From contig CAZQUE010000018.1 in NCBI GenBank assembly GCA_964596185.1, forward strand, positions 5,512-69,511: a stretch of 64,000 nucleotides of DNA, written 5' to 3'. The stretch is from DYKG01 sp964596185 (GTDB lineage Bacteria; Muiribacteriota; Ozemobacteria; Ozemobacterales; Ozemobacteraceae). A program made the translations under genes and the position numbers. The notes below the pieces were generated by a model. It searched no databases and was not told the DNA's origin. It saw nothing but the letters and a program-made list of their open reading frames with translations. Of the stretch, positions 44,218 to 53,145 are shown piece after piece (within the stretch, counting starts at the first letter, position 1; each line of letters opens with the position of its first letter).

Positions 44218-45828
44218 TTAAAATTCCTCCGGCCTTCCCTGGCGTTTTTGCTGCTGGCCATTGGCACCCTGTTCCTTGAACTTTTCGAGATTCTCGATCA
44301 TCGCAGTATAGTTTTCGACTTCCTGTGGGGCACATTCCTTGAATCTGGAAAAAGCCTCATAGAATCTGAAAAAGATTCTCGAATTGATACTGCCCATTTT
44401 GTTCTTGGCGATAAGGGCTTCAGAAATCGGAATCATGAAACTATCTTCTTTTCCCCATTCCCATTCGAGGAATGGAGTATCAAAATTGTTCAAATAATCG
44501 GAATAGAGGAAGAAAACTGCATAAGGGTCGTAGAGCAGACCCATGATCTCTTCAAGATCTTCTTTAACAGGCCGACGATTGCTTATGGCTTTTGGCATTC
44601 CGGCAGTAGCGATCAGGGTCACGCCTTCAACGGCGCTCAGGCTTTTCAATTCAGAGGCAAGAAAGTTACACTTTTCGTTAAAGCTCATCTTGTGTTGATT
44701 GCGAATCTGAATTTTGAAAAGCGGATCGATTATAACTGCGACTTCGCCAGCTTTTTCAAGGCGGGTTCGTTTAACGTATTTTTTAATGTCATCAAGGAAA
44801 ACCCGACCTGATGATTCATCGACGAGTAAAAGGCGCTGACTCATTTCAGCCACGGTCTGCAAACCTTTTTTCCTTTTTTCTTCAAAATCGATTCGGGTAA
44901 CATAGGGATTTTTAATATAGTCGATGGGCACCTCTGAAGCATGAGCAACTATTTTGGCGGTAACATCGATGCGATTGAGATCGAGGCTGAAAAAAATCAC
45001 TGTCAACTCAGGGTTGAGGGCCGCGAGATCCCAGGCCAGCTGAGTTGCGAAGGTGGATTTTCCCATGCCTACCCCACCGGTAATGAGATAGAATTCCTTT
45101 TGAAATCCGTTAAGGCGCTCCATGAGAATCGGAAAATTGGTGTTCAGGCCCAGATAGCTACGCTTACTGGCGCGGTTGGCGTCGACCATTTCCCGCATCT
45201 CTTCGATATGGGCCTCGATCCCGCGCAAATATCCGGCGCTTCCATGCAAAAACAGTGTGCGCAATTCCTGAATGCAGTTGCTGATGGTTTCGTAGGCATC
45301 TTTGTCATAGTGCATGATGCGCTCGGAGTATTGAATCATACTTCGATGTGCCTGGGTGCGAATGTTACGATCGCGGATTTTTTCGATCAAAGGTTCGACA
45401 TCTTCAAGCATTGAGACGCCTGGAATCGAGAATGGCGAAAGGAAGAGATTTTTTATGCGCTCGATTCCGCCGGAGAGATCGACGCCGTCGCGTGCTCCCT
45501 GGCGAATAAAGCGCAGCTTATCGATAACCGTCGGCAAATTGATTGTGGCATTATCCTCGAGAAGTTCAAGCATTGCGCCAAGAAGGACCCGGTTGGCTTC
45601 AACACCCTGAAAATCAGAGACGCAAAAATGATTTTCGCGCAGCTGCCGGCCGATAATTACCGGTTCAAAGGTTAAATTAGCCAGAATTCTTTCTTCATCG
45701 AGGTATATTTCGTGGAGAAATTCTTCGAGTTCGGTTTTAAGTTTTCGAACCTTGGCGGCAGCGTTTTCAGTCTTGCCAGCCTTGGCTGAAGTGCTTTTCG
45801 TTCGGGTTTTCTGCTTTGTTTTAGGCAC
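44218..45828 (-). CDS. divergent DnaB-family helicase/ATPase
   Basis: 536 residues. After a Lys/Thr/Ala-rich tail (1-30), residues about 35-185 look like the DnaB N-terminal domain (EANRVLLGAMLELLEDNATI, with ILPxVI-like and GGIERIKNLF elements). The RecA-type core (about 225-460) has LNTNFPILMERLNGFQKEFYLITGG, Walker A GGVGMGKST (about 254) and Walker B VAVIIDPLFKI. Normal DnaB has ARPSMGKT and IDYLQLM, so this is a distant paralogue. It may be a specialised helicase or RecA-like motor. It is the first gene of an operon with TPR and HEAT scaffolds and no primase, which argues against being the main replicative DnaB. Tail 480-536 is Gln/Gly-rich. Confidence 0.75.
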   Translation of the reverse strand: MPKTKQKTRTKSTSAKAGKTENAAAKVRKLKTELEEFLHEIYLDEERILANLTFEPVIIGRQLRENHFCVSDFQGVEANRVLLGAMLELLEDNATINLPTVIDKLRFIRQGARDGVDLSGGIERIKNLFLSPFSIPGVSMLEDVEPLIEKIRDRNIRTQAHRSMIQYSERIMHYDKDAYETISNCIQELRTLFLHGSAGYLRGIEAHIEEMREMVDANRASKRSYLGLNTNFPILMERLNGFQKEFYLITGGVGMGKSTFATQLAWDLAALNPELTVIFFSLDLNRIDVTAKIVAHASEVPIDYIKNPYVTRIDFEEKRKKGLQTVAEMSQRLLLVDESSGRVFLDDIKKYVKRTRLEKAGEVAVIIDPLFKIQIRNQHKMSFNEKCNFLASELKSLSAVEGVTLIATAGMPKAISNRRPVKEDLEEIMGLLYDPYAVFFLYSDYLNNFDTPFLEWEWGKEDSFMIPISEALIAKNKMGSINSRIFFRFYEAFSRFKECAPQEVENYTAMIENLEKFKEQGANGQQQKRQGRPEEF

Positions 45829-45960
45829 TTGAACCTCCAGATTGTTCAGAAGGTCATTTTAAATCAGTGCGGTACAACTGTCAATGGCTCCAAATCTGCT
45901 TATTTCCTGATAATCACCACAAGATTAAACTATACGAAAGCTCATTGAATATTTTTTTTA

Positions 45961-46090
45961 CTGGATCGCCCGATCTCTGGCGCAAACTCGTCGGGCAATG
46001 ACAGCAGCGTATTTTGCGATGCGATTATGCATGTCATTTCAGAGAAATCCAGTTCAAAGTTTGCTGAATGCCAACCTACGCAGGCATAAC
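45961..46090. repeat. two degenerate copies of a dispersed palindromic element, head to head
   Basis: 46033-46090 reads GTCATTTC...AATCCAGTTCAAAGT...AATGCC...GCAGGCATAAC. This is the same order of blocks as the element at 60407-60472 read on the minus strand. Next to it, 45961-46003 has CTGGATCGCCCG...CGGGCAATGAC, the first half of the same element in the opposite direction. The intergenic stretch 45829-46118 otherwise shows no gene. Confidence 0.6.
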
Positions 46091-46118
46091 GCTCGCAAAA
46101 TAGCAGACGAACAAAATC

Positions 46119-47030
46119 TTAGAATGGAGTAAATACCTTTTTCAGCCCGGCTGAGCGAGTTTTATCATTTTTGTGCATGGTTTCCCAGTCTGGGTTGATC
46201 TGCAACTGTTTTTCAACTTCGCTTCGAAAAGCTTCATTGGCAAGAGCAGCTCTGGTAAAAATCGCCTTCATGACTGCGGCAACTACAAGCATGGTATCGA
46301 TCATTCCATCGGGTTGAATTTCAACAAATTCAATTTCACTGTTCTTCAAATCTTCCATTGGGAAAAGGAAACAACCGGAAGCAATTTTTTCATCAGCACT
46401 GACCTTGGAAAAAACCAGCACAGGTTGCGGATTATTCTCCACAAATATCTCAAGATGCTGTAAAGGCAGGCTCTGCGAAGCAGCAAAAATTGCAACGCAG
46501 CTGCTTTTTTGTGCCGTTGATCCACCCAATCGAATGAGACCATCGGCAGTGGCAGATGCGGTCAAATCGTTTTCAAGACGCGAAAACAGAGACAGAAAAT
46601 CCATTTTGACTCGATTAGAGCCCTTTCCTTCGATTGGCATATTGAAGGCAAAATTCGCATTGAACTGGTTGCCCTGAGGGCTCAGATCGAAGGAAACTCC
46701 GGCAGAAGCAATCAGAGAAATTTTACTTTGCAGCGGATCATTAATCATTGCGGTGCGCCCGCGAACAATCATGATTGGGGTCAAATCATCACCTTCAAAA
46801 ACATTGAGAGCATAGCTTTCTGGTGCGCAATAGCGAAGCTGAACCAGCAGATGCATCGGAAAAGGCAGCTGCATATCCATGTCAAACGCCAAAGATTGGG
46901 GAAAAGAGCCCGGCAAGTCAATATTTTTCACATAGCCGGAGTCGCTGGCAATTATGTTTTGAGGGTCTATCGCCATGAGACTGCAAGTTGAAAGAATCGA
47001 AAAAATGAAAACAAAGACCAGTTTCTTCAT
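46119..47030 (-). CDS. secreted protein of unknown function
   Basis: 303 residues with a signal peptide (MKKLVFVFIFSILSTCSLMA). The mature protein is rich in alternating hydrophobic/polar residues, suggesting a beta-sheet fold such as an exported lipid- or protein-binding domain. LRYCAPESYALNVFEGDDL and IMIVRGRTAMINDP faintly recall LolA-like carriers, but I cannot assign a family. A later helix (residues 250-290) is charged. It overlaps the rqcH stop/start by 4 bases (ATGA) and so belongs to its operon. Function unknown. Confidence 0.7.
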   Translation of the reverse strand: MKKLVFVFIFSILSTCSLMAIDPQNIIASDSGYVKNIDLPGSFPQSLAFDMDMQLPFPMHLLVQLRYCAPESYALNVFEGDDLTPIMIVRGRTAMINDPLQSKISLIASAGVSFDLSPQGNQFNANFAFNMPIEGKGSNRVKMDFLSLFSRLENDLTASATADGLIRLGGSTAQKSSCVAIFAASQSLPLQHLEIFVENNPQPVLVFSKVSADEKIASGCFLFPMEDLKNSEIEFVEIQPDGMIDTMLVVAAVMKAIFTRAALANEAFRSEVEKQLQINPDWETMHKNDKTRSAGLKKVFTPF

Positions 47031-48727
47031 GTTTCTTCTCCTGAATTGTGCGCATCTGAAGCATCGATCAGCTCTCGCGCCTGCTGTGGATTTACAAAAA
47101 TCGTGTTTTGATGAGTATAGGAAACCCTACCAGGACCGCCGCCCGGGATCTTTTTCACCCAGGCAACCTCGGTAGTATCGACGGCAACCTTGCTGCTGTC
47201 GCGGGCGAAGCTGAACCAGGCTGCAAGCAAAGCCCCGCGTTGAATATCGATTTCTTCAATTTCACCGCGAAGCTTCTTTAAAATTACGTGGGCGCCGGGT
47301 ACATCATTGGCATGGAACCAGCGATCTTTTTTGCCGGCGACCTGAAAGGTAAGCAAATCGTTCTGACGACCGTTTTTTCCGACATAGTAGCGACAGTCAT
47401 CTATTTCGAGAATTGGAGGGAAGTGGATTTTTTTGCGGCGACCAGAGCCTGCTTCAGACTTTTCTTTTCTTTTTGTGAAATTTTTTCGCTCAATTTCGGG
47501 CAAATCGGCTTCAGATGCGGCATTTTCGGCAAGCCAGATTTGTTCTTGCAACCAGGCAATGTCTGCCTCGATTTCTTTAATTCTTCTGGCAACCTCTATG
47601 GTTCCGCGTTGAGCCTTTCGGTAGCGCTGAAAGTACTTTTGTGCCTGAGCCGAAGCGGGCTTTGCCGGATCAAGCCGGATCGTCAATTTCTGTCCGGTTT
47701 CCCAATCATCGAGGGTAATGCTTTTGGCATTGGCCGGAATCTGGTAAAGATTTGCCACGAGCAGATTGCCGATCTTCTGCAATTCAGCGGCATTGGAAAA
47801 TTCTTTAAGCAATTGACGTTGAATTTCCATGATCTGCTCACGCTTTTTCAATTCTCGTCTGAAATGCTGCAAAATCTGGCTTTGAGCCGTAGCAAATCGT
47901 CTTGATGCAATAAGTTGCTGCTCGGCAAAATCAAGAGCAGCACCGACCGAAGGAAATTCACGAGCAGTGATGACTGGACGAAAACCGTAAAGAGCCTGGA
48001 TTCCGGTTTCTTTCTGGACCAGATAAGCGAGAGGTTCCGAACTATTCTGCTCAAGAATGCTTTTCAATTCGCTGGCAAGGGCGAGTGGCGTTTTCTGATC
48101 ACGGGTTCGGCGTGCCAATTCTTTGGCAAGCTGGGGCGAAAATCCGCCAATCAGTTCAAACCAGCTTTGCGGCGACGAGTTAAAAGTCTTTTCCAGCTCT
48201 GGCAACTCAGCGGTAAAAGGATTGATCCTACAGGTTGAATCAGGGAGCTGATAAGTGTTTCCGATCGAATTGTTGGCGGTATTTCCCAATCTTTCAAGAA
48301 TTTTAAGGTTTTTATCACATAGAAAAAGGTCGGCAATGCGACCGGTAAATTCGCAAACGATAAAGAAATCACTGCGATGACCAAAAAAATTATCGATGAC
48401 GGCAATCTGAATTTTCAGCACGCGATCAAACTGCAGCATTTTTTCTGAACCGGCAAGCTCCAGTGCGACGATACGACCGTTTATCAACAACCTCTGCATC
48501 TGTCTTAGCAGGTTTGAGCTTTTGTCAATTTCAATAGCCCGCCTGGTAAGCCAACAACCCTGTATCGACGGCTCGAGCTGAATAACCAGATCTTCAAAAC
48601 CCGTGTTTCTTTTAAGCCTTAAAGAAAAACCGCGGCCCGGGATCGTGAAGATCCGGGCCAGCAAGGGCTTGTCATTCAGAGTCTGAGCAAGCTCGTTACA
48701 GTGTTTTTTTAAGGTCAGGTAATCCAT
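47027..48727 (-). CDS. rqcH: RqcH/NFACT-family ribosome rescue factor
   Basis: 566 residues. NFACT-N domain at about 1-200 (LLARIFTIPGRGFSLRLKRN, IVALELAGSE), a helical coiled region at about 250-400, and the NFACT-R domain at about 435-550. The last has GKNGRQNDLLTFQVAGKKD, DRWFHANDVPGAHVIL and VSYTHQNTIFV, the family's defining motifs. RqcH binds stalled large ribosomal subunits and recruits tRNA-Ala to add alanine tails that mark the broken peptide for degradation. Older annotation calls this fibronectin-binding protein. It sits between a TolB-like propeller and a secreted protein. Confidence 0.9.
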   Translation of the reverse strand: MDYLTLKKHCNELAQTLNDKPLLARIFTIPGRGFSLRLKRNTGFEDLVIQLEPSIQGCWLTRRAIEIDKSSNLLRQMQRLLINGRIVALELAGSEKMLQFDRVLKIQIAVIDNFFGHRSDFFIVCEFTGRIADLFLCDKNLKILERLGNTANNSIGNTYQLPDSTCRINPFTAELPELEKTFNSSPQSWFELIGGFSPQLAKELARRTRDQKTPLALASELKSILEQNSSEPLAYLVQKETGIQALYGFRPVITAREFPSVGAALDFAEQQLIASRRFATAQSQILQHFRRELKKREQIMEIQRQLLKEFSNAAELQKIGNLLVANLYQIPANAKSITLDDWETGQKLTIRLDPAKPASAQAQKYFQRYRKAQRGTIEVARRIKEIEADIAWLQEQIWLAENAASEADLPEIERKNFTKRKEKSEAGSGRRKKIHFPPILEIDDCRYYVGKNGRQNDLLTFQVAGKKDRWFHANDVPGAHVILKKLRGEIEEIDIQRGALLAAWFSFARDSSKVAVDTTEVAWVKKIPGGGPGRVSYTHQNTIFVNPQQARELIDASDAHNSGEET

Positions 48728-48733
48728 GCGGGG

Positions 48734-49705
48734 TCATGGAGTCAGAAATGTCGGATAAACAATTGCTCCGGAAAATTTGAGTTTCCGGGCCGGTGACTGC
48801 AATGCGCCAGCTTTGTAAGCAATGCCAGTTACGCTGTCTTCGTCCATGGTTCCGTAGATCCAGGTGTTGCCCGCAAAAAGCAGTGGTCCAAAGAATTCGG
48901 AATCTTCAAGCGCGACGGCACCTTTGCCCGACCCGGTCAGGGAGAGCTGCATCGGCTGGCGGTCGACATTCCCTTTTATTGCAACAAAAGCTACGTACTT
49001 TGCCCCCGGGGTTTCTTCAATAATCGTGGGCATGGTGGCTTTGAAGCCCATGCTGCGACCAGAATCGGTAAAATAGCTTTCGCCGCCGCCCATGCGAATG
49101 TGGCGATCGCTTTTCAGATCATACATGTAAAGCGTCGAACGGGTCATGCGGCCGGAAACTTCGTCGGTCAGCTCAGCCAGGATATAGACGAAAAGGTTGT
49201 CCGAGACCCAGAGGGGCCAATCGACAACCGCAACAGTTTCTGAGTTTGGCGGAATTGCGAGGTGATTGCTGTCGATAATAACCTGCTGCTGAAGTTTCTG
49301 ATAATCGAGAATGACGATTTGTGTGTTGGCAAAGGGGACTTCGGGGTCTGGCGAATAGCGAACGACTATTTTGCTGCCATCCGGAGAGAATTTGGGATTG
49401 GCGTAGGCACCGACACCGGCGCTGATGTATTTCGGCTGATCAAAGGCCTGAGATTCGGCCAGATAAAGGGAATGCGCACCCTGTCGATCAGAAACGAAGG
49501 CTACTCGAGCGCCATCGGCAGAAACACATGGCATTATTTCATCGGCATCGGTTTGGGTAAGCTGGGTTACCTTTCCGGATGATAACTCGGCTTTAAAAAG
49601 ATCAAATTGCTGGTCACGCTGGCCGGAAAAAATTATTTCGGCGGCAAATCCGGTTGATGCAATCGCGAGATGCAGCATCATCAATAGCAGAACGGATTTT
49701 TTCAT
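48734..49705 (-). CDS. TolB-like beta-propeller exported protein
   Basis: 323 residues with a signal peptide (MKKSVLLLMMLHLAIASTGFAA). WD40-like PD40 units occur: QFDLFKAELSSGKVTQLTQ, MPCVSADGARVAFVSDR, and ANPKFSPDGSKIVVRY, with later decayed units. This is the fold of TolB and related periplasmic proteins. Only about five units are apparent, so it is shorter than TolB and lacks its N-terminal domain. It is the first gene of the operon with rqcH (6-base gap), an unexpected pairing of exported and ribosome-associated functions. Partner unknown. Confidence 0.8.
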   Translation of the reverse strand: MKKSVLLLMMLHLAIASTGFAAEIIFSGQRDQQFDLFKAELSSGKVTQLTQTDADEIMPCVSADGARVAFVSDRQGAHSLYLAESQAFDQPKYISAGVGAYANPKFSPDGSKIVVRYSPDPEVPFANTQIVILDYQKLQQQVIIDSNHLAIPPNSETVAVVDWPLWVSDNLFVYILAELTDEVSGRMTRSTLYMYDLKSDRHIRMGGGESYFTDSGRSMGFKATMPTIIEETPGAKYVAFVAIKGNVDRQPMQLSLTGSGKGAVALEDSEFFGPLLFAGNTWIYGTMDEDSVTGIAYKAGALQSPARKLKFSGAIVYPTFLTP

Positions 49706-49851
49706 TTCTTCTCCTCCAAGCCCGGGGCTGGATTAAATATACCATGAACTGCAACATAAGGTTTTTATTTTGCCATAGTTTGTTGTAAATAAAGTAAAAT
49801 ACAATTGCATCGATCGATGCGCAAAACATAACCTCAGATTGAAAATTCTGC

Positions 49852-50988
49852 ATGAAAATATTGACCGTAGTCGGCGCCAGGCCCCAATTCATTAAAGCAG
49901 CGGTGGTAAGCCGCGCCATAAAGGAAAGCAATCGCAGCTCTTCTGAAAAAATCGAAGAGTTCATCGTGCATACCGGGCAACATTATGATCGCAACATGTC
50001 AGACATTTTTTTCGATGAACTGCAGATTCCCAGGCCTGACGTAAACCTTGAAATCGGTTCGCTGAGCCATGGACGCCAGACCGGCGAAATGCTAATCAGA
50101 CTTGAAGAGCTTTTCTTACAGCAAAAACCGGACCTGATTCTGGTTTACGGTGACACCAATTCCACTCTGGCGGGTTCTTTGACTGCAGCGAAGCTGCATA
50201 TTCCGATCGCGCATGTCGAAGCCGGGCTACGTTCGTTCAACCGCAGAATGCCTGAAGAAATCAATCGCATCATTACCGATCAACTATCAGAACTGCTTTT
50301 TTGCCCGACAGGGGAAGCGGTAGAAAACCTTTGCCGAGAGGGAATTCCCGACGAAAAAATCGGAGCAATGGTTTTTCAAAGCGGCGATGTAATGTGCGAC
50401 GCGGCGCTTTATTACGGCAAGCTCGCCGACGACAAATGGTTGGCCGATAACCGCCTGAAAAGACAGGATTACATACTGGCAACGATTCATCGTGCTGAAA
50501 GCACTGATAACCCGGCAGTATTAACCGGACTGATTGAAGCCTTAAAGACGATAAGCAACCGGCATTTACCGATCGTGTGGCCGGTACACCCGCGCACGCG
50601 CAAAAGAATTGCTGAACTGGGCATGCTCGAAAAAATAATGGAAGCGCCTGATTTAAGAATGGTAGATCCCTTGAGCTACCTGCAGATGGTCTGCGCCGAA
50701 AAGAATTCCCGGCTTATTCTCACTGACTCGGGCGGGGTTCAGAAGGAAGCTTATTTCCATGGGGTTTTGTGCGTAACCATGCGCACAGAGACCGAGTGGG
50801 TCGAACTGGTTGAGTCGGGCTGGAACCTGGTCGCAGGAATTGAAGGATCAGAGATAGTCAAATCAGTTGAAACGATGCTGAGTAAAGATATCGGCGGGCT
50901 AGCCCGGGAAAATTTTTACGGCGATGGTAAGGCCGGCGAAAAGATAGTCGCAGAAATTAAAGCCTGGGGCAAAAACCGTGACAGATAA
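49852..50988 (+). CDS. wecB: non-hydrolysing UDP-GlcNAc 2-epimerase
   Basis: 378 residues. It interconverts UDP-GlcNAc and UDP-ManNAc. Family signatures: KILTVVGARPQFIKAA, VYGDTNSTLAG, HVEAGLRSFNRRMPEEINRIITDQ, and ILTDSGGVQKEAYFHG. Length is standard. It opens the plus-strand surface-sugar run and overlaps the glycosyltransferase gene by 11 bases. UDP-ManNAc would be the donor precursor for TagA/WecG-type transferases, and such a domain is encoded at 60559. ATG 49852 follows about 145 bases of AT-rich DNA shared with the divergent TolB-like gene. Confidence 0.95.
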   Translation: MKILTVVGARPQFIKAAVVSRAIKESNRSSSEKIEEFIVHTGQHYDRNMSDIFFDELQIPRPDVNLEIGSLSHGRQTGEMLIRLEELFLQQKPDLILVYGDTNSTLAGSLTAAKLHIPIAHVEAGLRSFNRRMPEEINRIITDQLSELLFCPTGEAVENLCREGIPDEKIGAMVFQSGDVMCDAALYYGKLADDKWLADNRLKRQDYILATIHRAESTDNPAVLTGLIEALKTISNRHLPIVWPVHPRTRKRIAELGMLEKIMEAPDLRMVDPLSYLQMVCAEKNSRLILTDSGGVQKEAYFHGVLCVTMRTETEWVELVESGWNLVAGIEGSEIVKSVETMLSKDIGGLARENFYGDGKAGEKIVAEIKAWGKNRDR

Positions 50989-52135
50989 GCAGCGACGCGA
51001 TAACAGGCGAATTCTTATCGTAAGCTATTTTTTTCATCCGGAAATTTCGCCGAGAGCTTTCAGAGCATTTGAACTGGCCAGAGAATTTGGTCGCCGCGGC
51101 TATATGGTTGATGTGGTTATCCCCGAGAACAGCTTTGATTACGGTGAAATAGAAAATAAAGATGGCTTGCGGGTAATCAAGGTTCCTTCCGGGATAATTT
51201 TCAGGAAGCAGAACATCGAAGCAGGCGCCGGTAAAGGACCGGCCGCCAAAAGCAGTGCGTTAAAGAAAATTGCTGCCCGAATAATAAAAACCGTTTTCGT
51301 TGAAGGTACAACCTCGGAATTCTTCTTGAGGCTCTGGCAATATTTCTCTGCCAACCAACCTGAATACGATCTCGTCATCTCGATTGGACTACCCTTCAAC
51401 GTTCATCTTGGCGTATGGAAAATGTTAAAAACACAAAAAGCAGTGGCTTTTGCTGACTATGGCGACTCTTTTGCAGCTCCCGCGCTGTTAAAAAAAATTG
51501 AGAAAAAAGTTCTGAAACGATTCGACTGGATTCTTGTGCCAACCGAAAGTGTCAGACAGTGTTTCAACGGCTTGAAAGATCTTGATCGGGTAAAAATTCT
51601 GCCGCAGGGGCTTCGTTTCGATGACTTCAAAACAGCCCAATACAGGCCTAATTCACCGATAAGCTTTGCTTATGCCGGCTCATTTTACGAGGATTTGCGT
51701 GATCCCACCACGTTTTTTGACTTTTTATGCGAACTGAAACAGGACTTTCGCTTTCATATTTTTGCAAATACCAGCCATCCTTTTACTCGTAACATCATTG
51801 AAAGATACCAGGCGAAACTAGGCGGGCGCCTTGTAGTCAGCGATCTTGTTCCGCGGGCGAAATGCATCGAAGAGCTCAGCCGCATGGATTTCATCGTCAG
51901 CCAGAAAAATCTCAATGCCGACGACAGGCCAAGCAAGCTGATCGACTATGCGCTGGCTAAAAGGCCGGTTTTTATTTATTCCCAGAGTTTTATCGACAAA
52001 GATCTGTTTATGAAATTTCTTGAACGCGAGTATGAAGGTTATTTTGTGGAATTGAACAGATTTCACCACATTGAAAACGTGGTTGCAGAAATCGAAAATC
52101 TGGCAGATGCCATTCGGGGCGGTGATGAACAGTGA
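50978..52135 (+). CDS. glycosyltransferase, GT4-like
   Basis: 385 residues starting with GTG at 50978, inside the wecB end. A Rossmann N-terminal half (RILIVSYFFHPEISPRAFRAFELAREFGRRG) and a C-terminal half with VKILPQGLRFDDF, PISFAYAGSFYEDLRDP, and a late LSRMDFIVSQK...DRPSKLIDYALAKRPVF. That layout is the GT-B fold of family 4, where the last region binds the sugar nucleotide. The exact EX7E motif is not intact (reads DFIVSQKNLNADDRPSK), so donor and activity are uncertain. It lies between wecB and legB, with 4-base coupling to legB. Confidence 0.78.
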   Translation: MTDKQRRDNRRILIVSYFFHPEISPRAFRAFELAREFGRRGYMVDVVIPENSFDYGEIENKDGLRVIKVPSGIIFRKQNIEAGAGKGPAAKSSALKKIAARIIKTVFVEGTTSEFFLRLWQYFSANQPEYDLVISIGLPFNVHLGVWKMLKTQKAVAFADYGDSFAAPALLKKIEKKVLKRFDWILVPTESVRQCFNGLKDLDRVKILPQGLRFDDFKTAQYRPNSPISFAYAGSFYEDLRDPTTFFDFLCELKQDFRFHIFANTSHPFTRNIIERYQAKLGGRLVVSDLVPRAKCIEELSRMDFIVSQKNLNADDRPSKLIDYALAKRPVFIYSQSFIDKDLFMKFLEREYEGYFVELNRFHHIENVVAEIENLADAIRGGDEQ

Positions 52136-53145
52136 GTGACTTAACGGGCAAAAGAGTTCTGGTGACCGGAGCCGACGGTTTTATCGGGTCGCATCTTGCC
52201 GAAAGACTGGTTGAGCTTGGAGCCAAGGTCAAGGCGTTCGTAATGTACAATTCTTTCAACTCCTGGGGTTGGCTCGATCATAGCGAGAAGGCACTTACAA
52301 GCGAGATGGAGATTTTTGCGGGCGACATTCGTGACCCGCATGGAGTTAAAGAAGCCTGTCGAGGCTGCGACATGGTGTTTCATCTGGCGGCATTGATCGG
52401 AATTCCATATTCGTATCATTCACCCGACACTTACATCGACACCAACATCAAGGGAACCTTGAACATTCTGCAGGCTGCAAAAGAATTGGCAATCGCACGC
52501 ATCGTGCACACATCGACCAGTGAAGTTTATGGCACGGCACAATATGTGCCGATCGATGAGGGTCACCCACTGCAGGGACAATCGCCCTACTCTGCATCGA
52601 AAATCGGCGCTGACCAGATGGCGCTGGCTTTTTACCGATCTTTTTCGACTCCGGTTACGGTTGTAAGGCCTTTCAATACCTATGGCCCAAGGCAATCGGC
52701 CCGGGCGGTAATTCCCACAGTAATTGCCCAGATCGCTGCGGGTCAGGAAAAGATAAAAATCGGCGCACTGAAACCGACCCGCGATTTCAGTTTCATTGAG
52801 GACACGGTACAGGGTTTCATTGCTGCCTCTCTTGCTCAGGCGGCAATTGGTGAAGTCACCAATCTCGGCAGCGGTTTTGAGATAAGCATTGAAGAGACCA
52901 TTGGCCTGATTGCTGAAACGATGGGAAAGAAAGTTGAAATCATCCAGGATGAAACAAGGCTGCGCCCGGCCAAAAGTGAAGTTGAAAGACTTTTTGCCGA
53001 CAATGGCAAAGCCAGGAAACTGCTGGGCTGGACTCCGAAATTCGCAGGGCGCGATGGTTTCAAAAAGGGTCTGCAGATGACGGCCGAATGGTTTTGCCGC
53101 CCGGAAAACATTGCCAGGTACAAGCAGAATCAATATAACATTTAA
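52132..53145 (+). CDS. legB: NDP-N-acetylglucosamine 4,6-dehydratase, LegB-like
   Basis: 337 residues. The start is GTG 52132, overlapping the glycosyltransferase stop (GTGA). An extended short-chain dehydrogenase: VLVTGADGFIGSHLAERL nucleotide-binding motif, HTSTSEVYGTA, and catalytic Tyr-x3-Lys in SPYSASKIGADQ. The NSFNSWGWLD stretch is characteristic of LegB, which in Campylobacter acts on GDP-GlcNAc to make a 4-keto-6-deoxy sugar for legionaminic acid. legG, legI, legF and ptmE homologues nearby support that. The next enzyme (LegC aminotransferase) is not adjacent, as it normally is. Its stop overlaps the convergent methyltransferase gene by 4 bases. Confidence 0.88.
   Translation: MSDLTGKRVLVTGADGFIGSHLAERLVELGAKVKAFVMYNSFNSWGWLDHSEKALTSEMEIFAGDIRDPHGVKEACRGCDMVFHLAALIGIPYSYHSPDTYIDTNIKGTLNILQAAKELAIARIVHTSTSEVYGTAQYVPIDEGHPLQGQSPYSASKIGADQMALAFYRSFSTPVTVVRPFNTYGPRQSARAVIPTVIAQIAAGQEKIKIGALKPTRDFSFIEDTVQGFIAASLAQAAIGEVTNLGSGFEISIEETIGLIAETMGKKVEIIQDETRLRPAKSEVERLFADNGKARKLLGWTPKFAGRDGFKKGLQMTAEWFCRPENIARYKQNQYNI

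Noticed and set aside
44065..44811. 248-residue plus-strand frame across the TPR/DnaB-like junction
   Set aside because: Antisense to both coupled genes, Phe-rich composition typical of a reverse frame, no motif.
52420..53133. 237-residue minus-strand open frame opposite legB
   Set aside because: It lies wholly antisense to a gene with intact dehydratase motifs and has no recognisable domain or ribosome-binding site.
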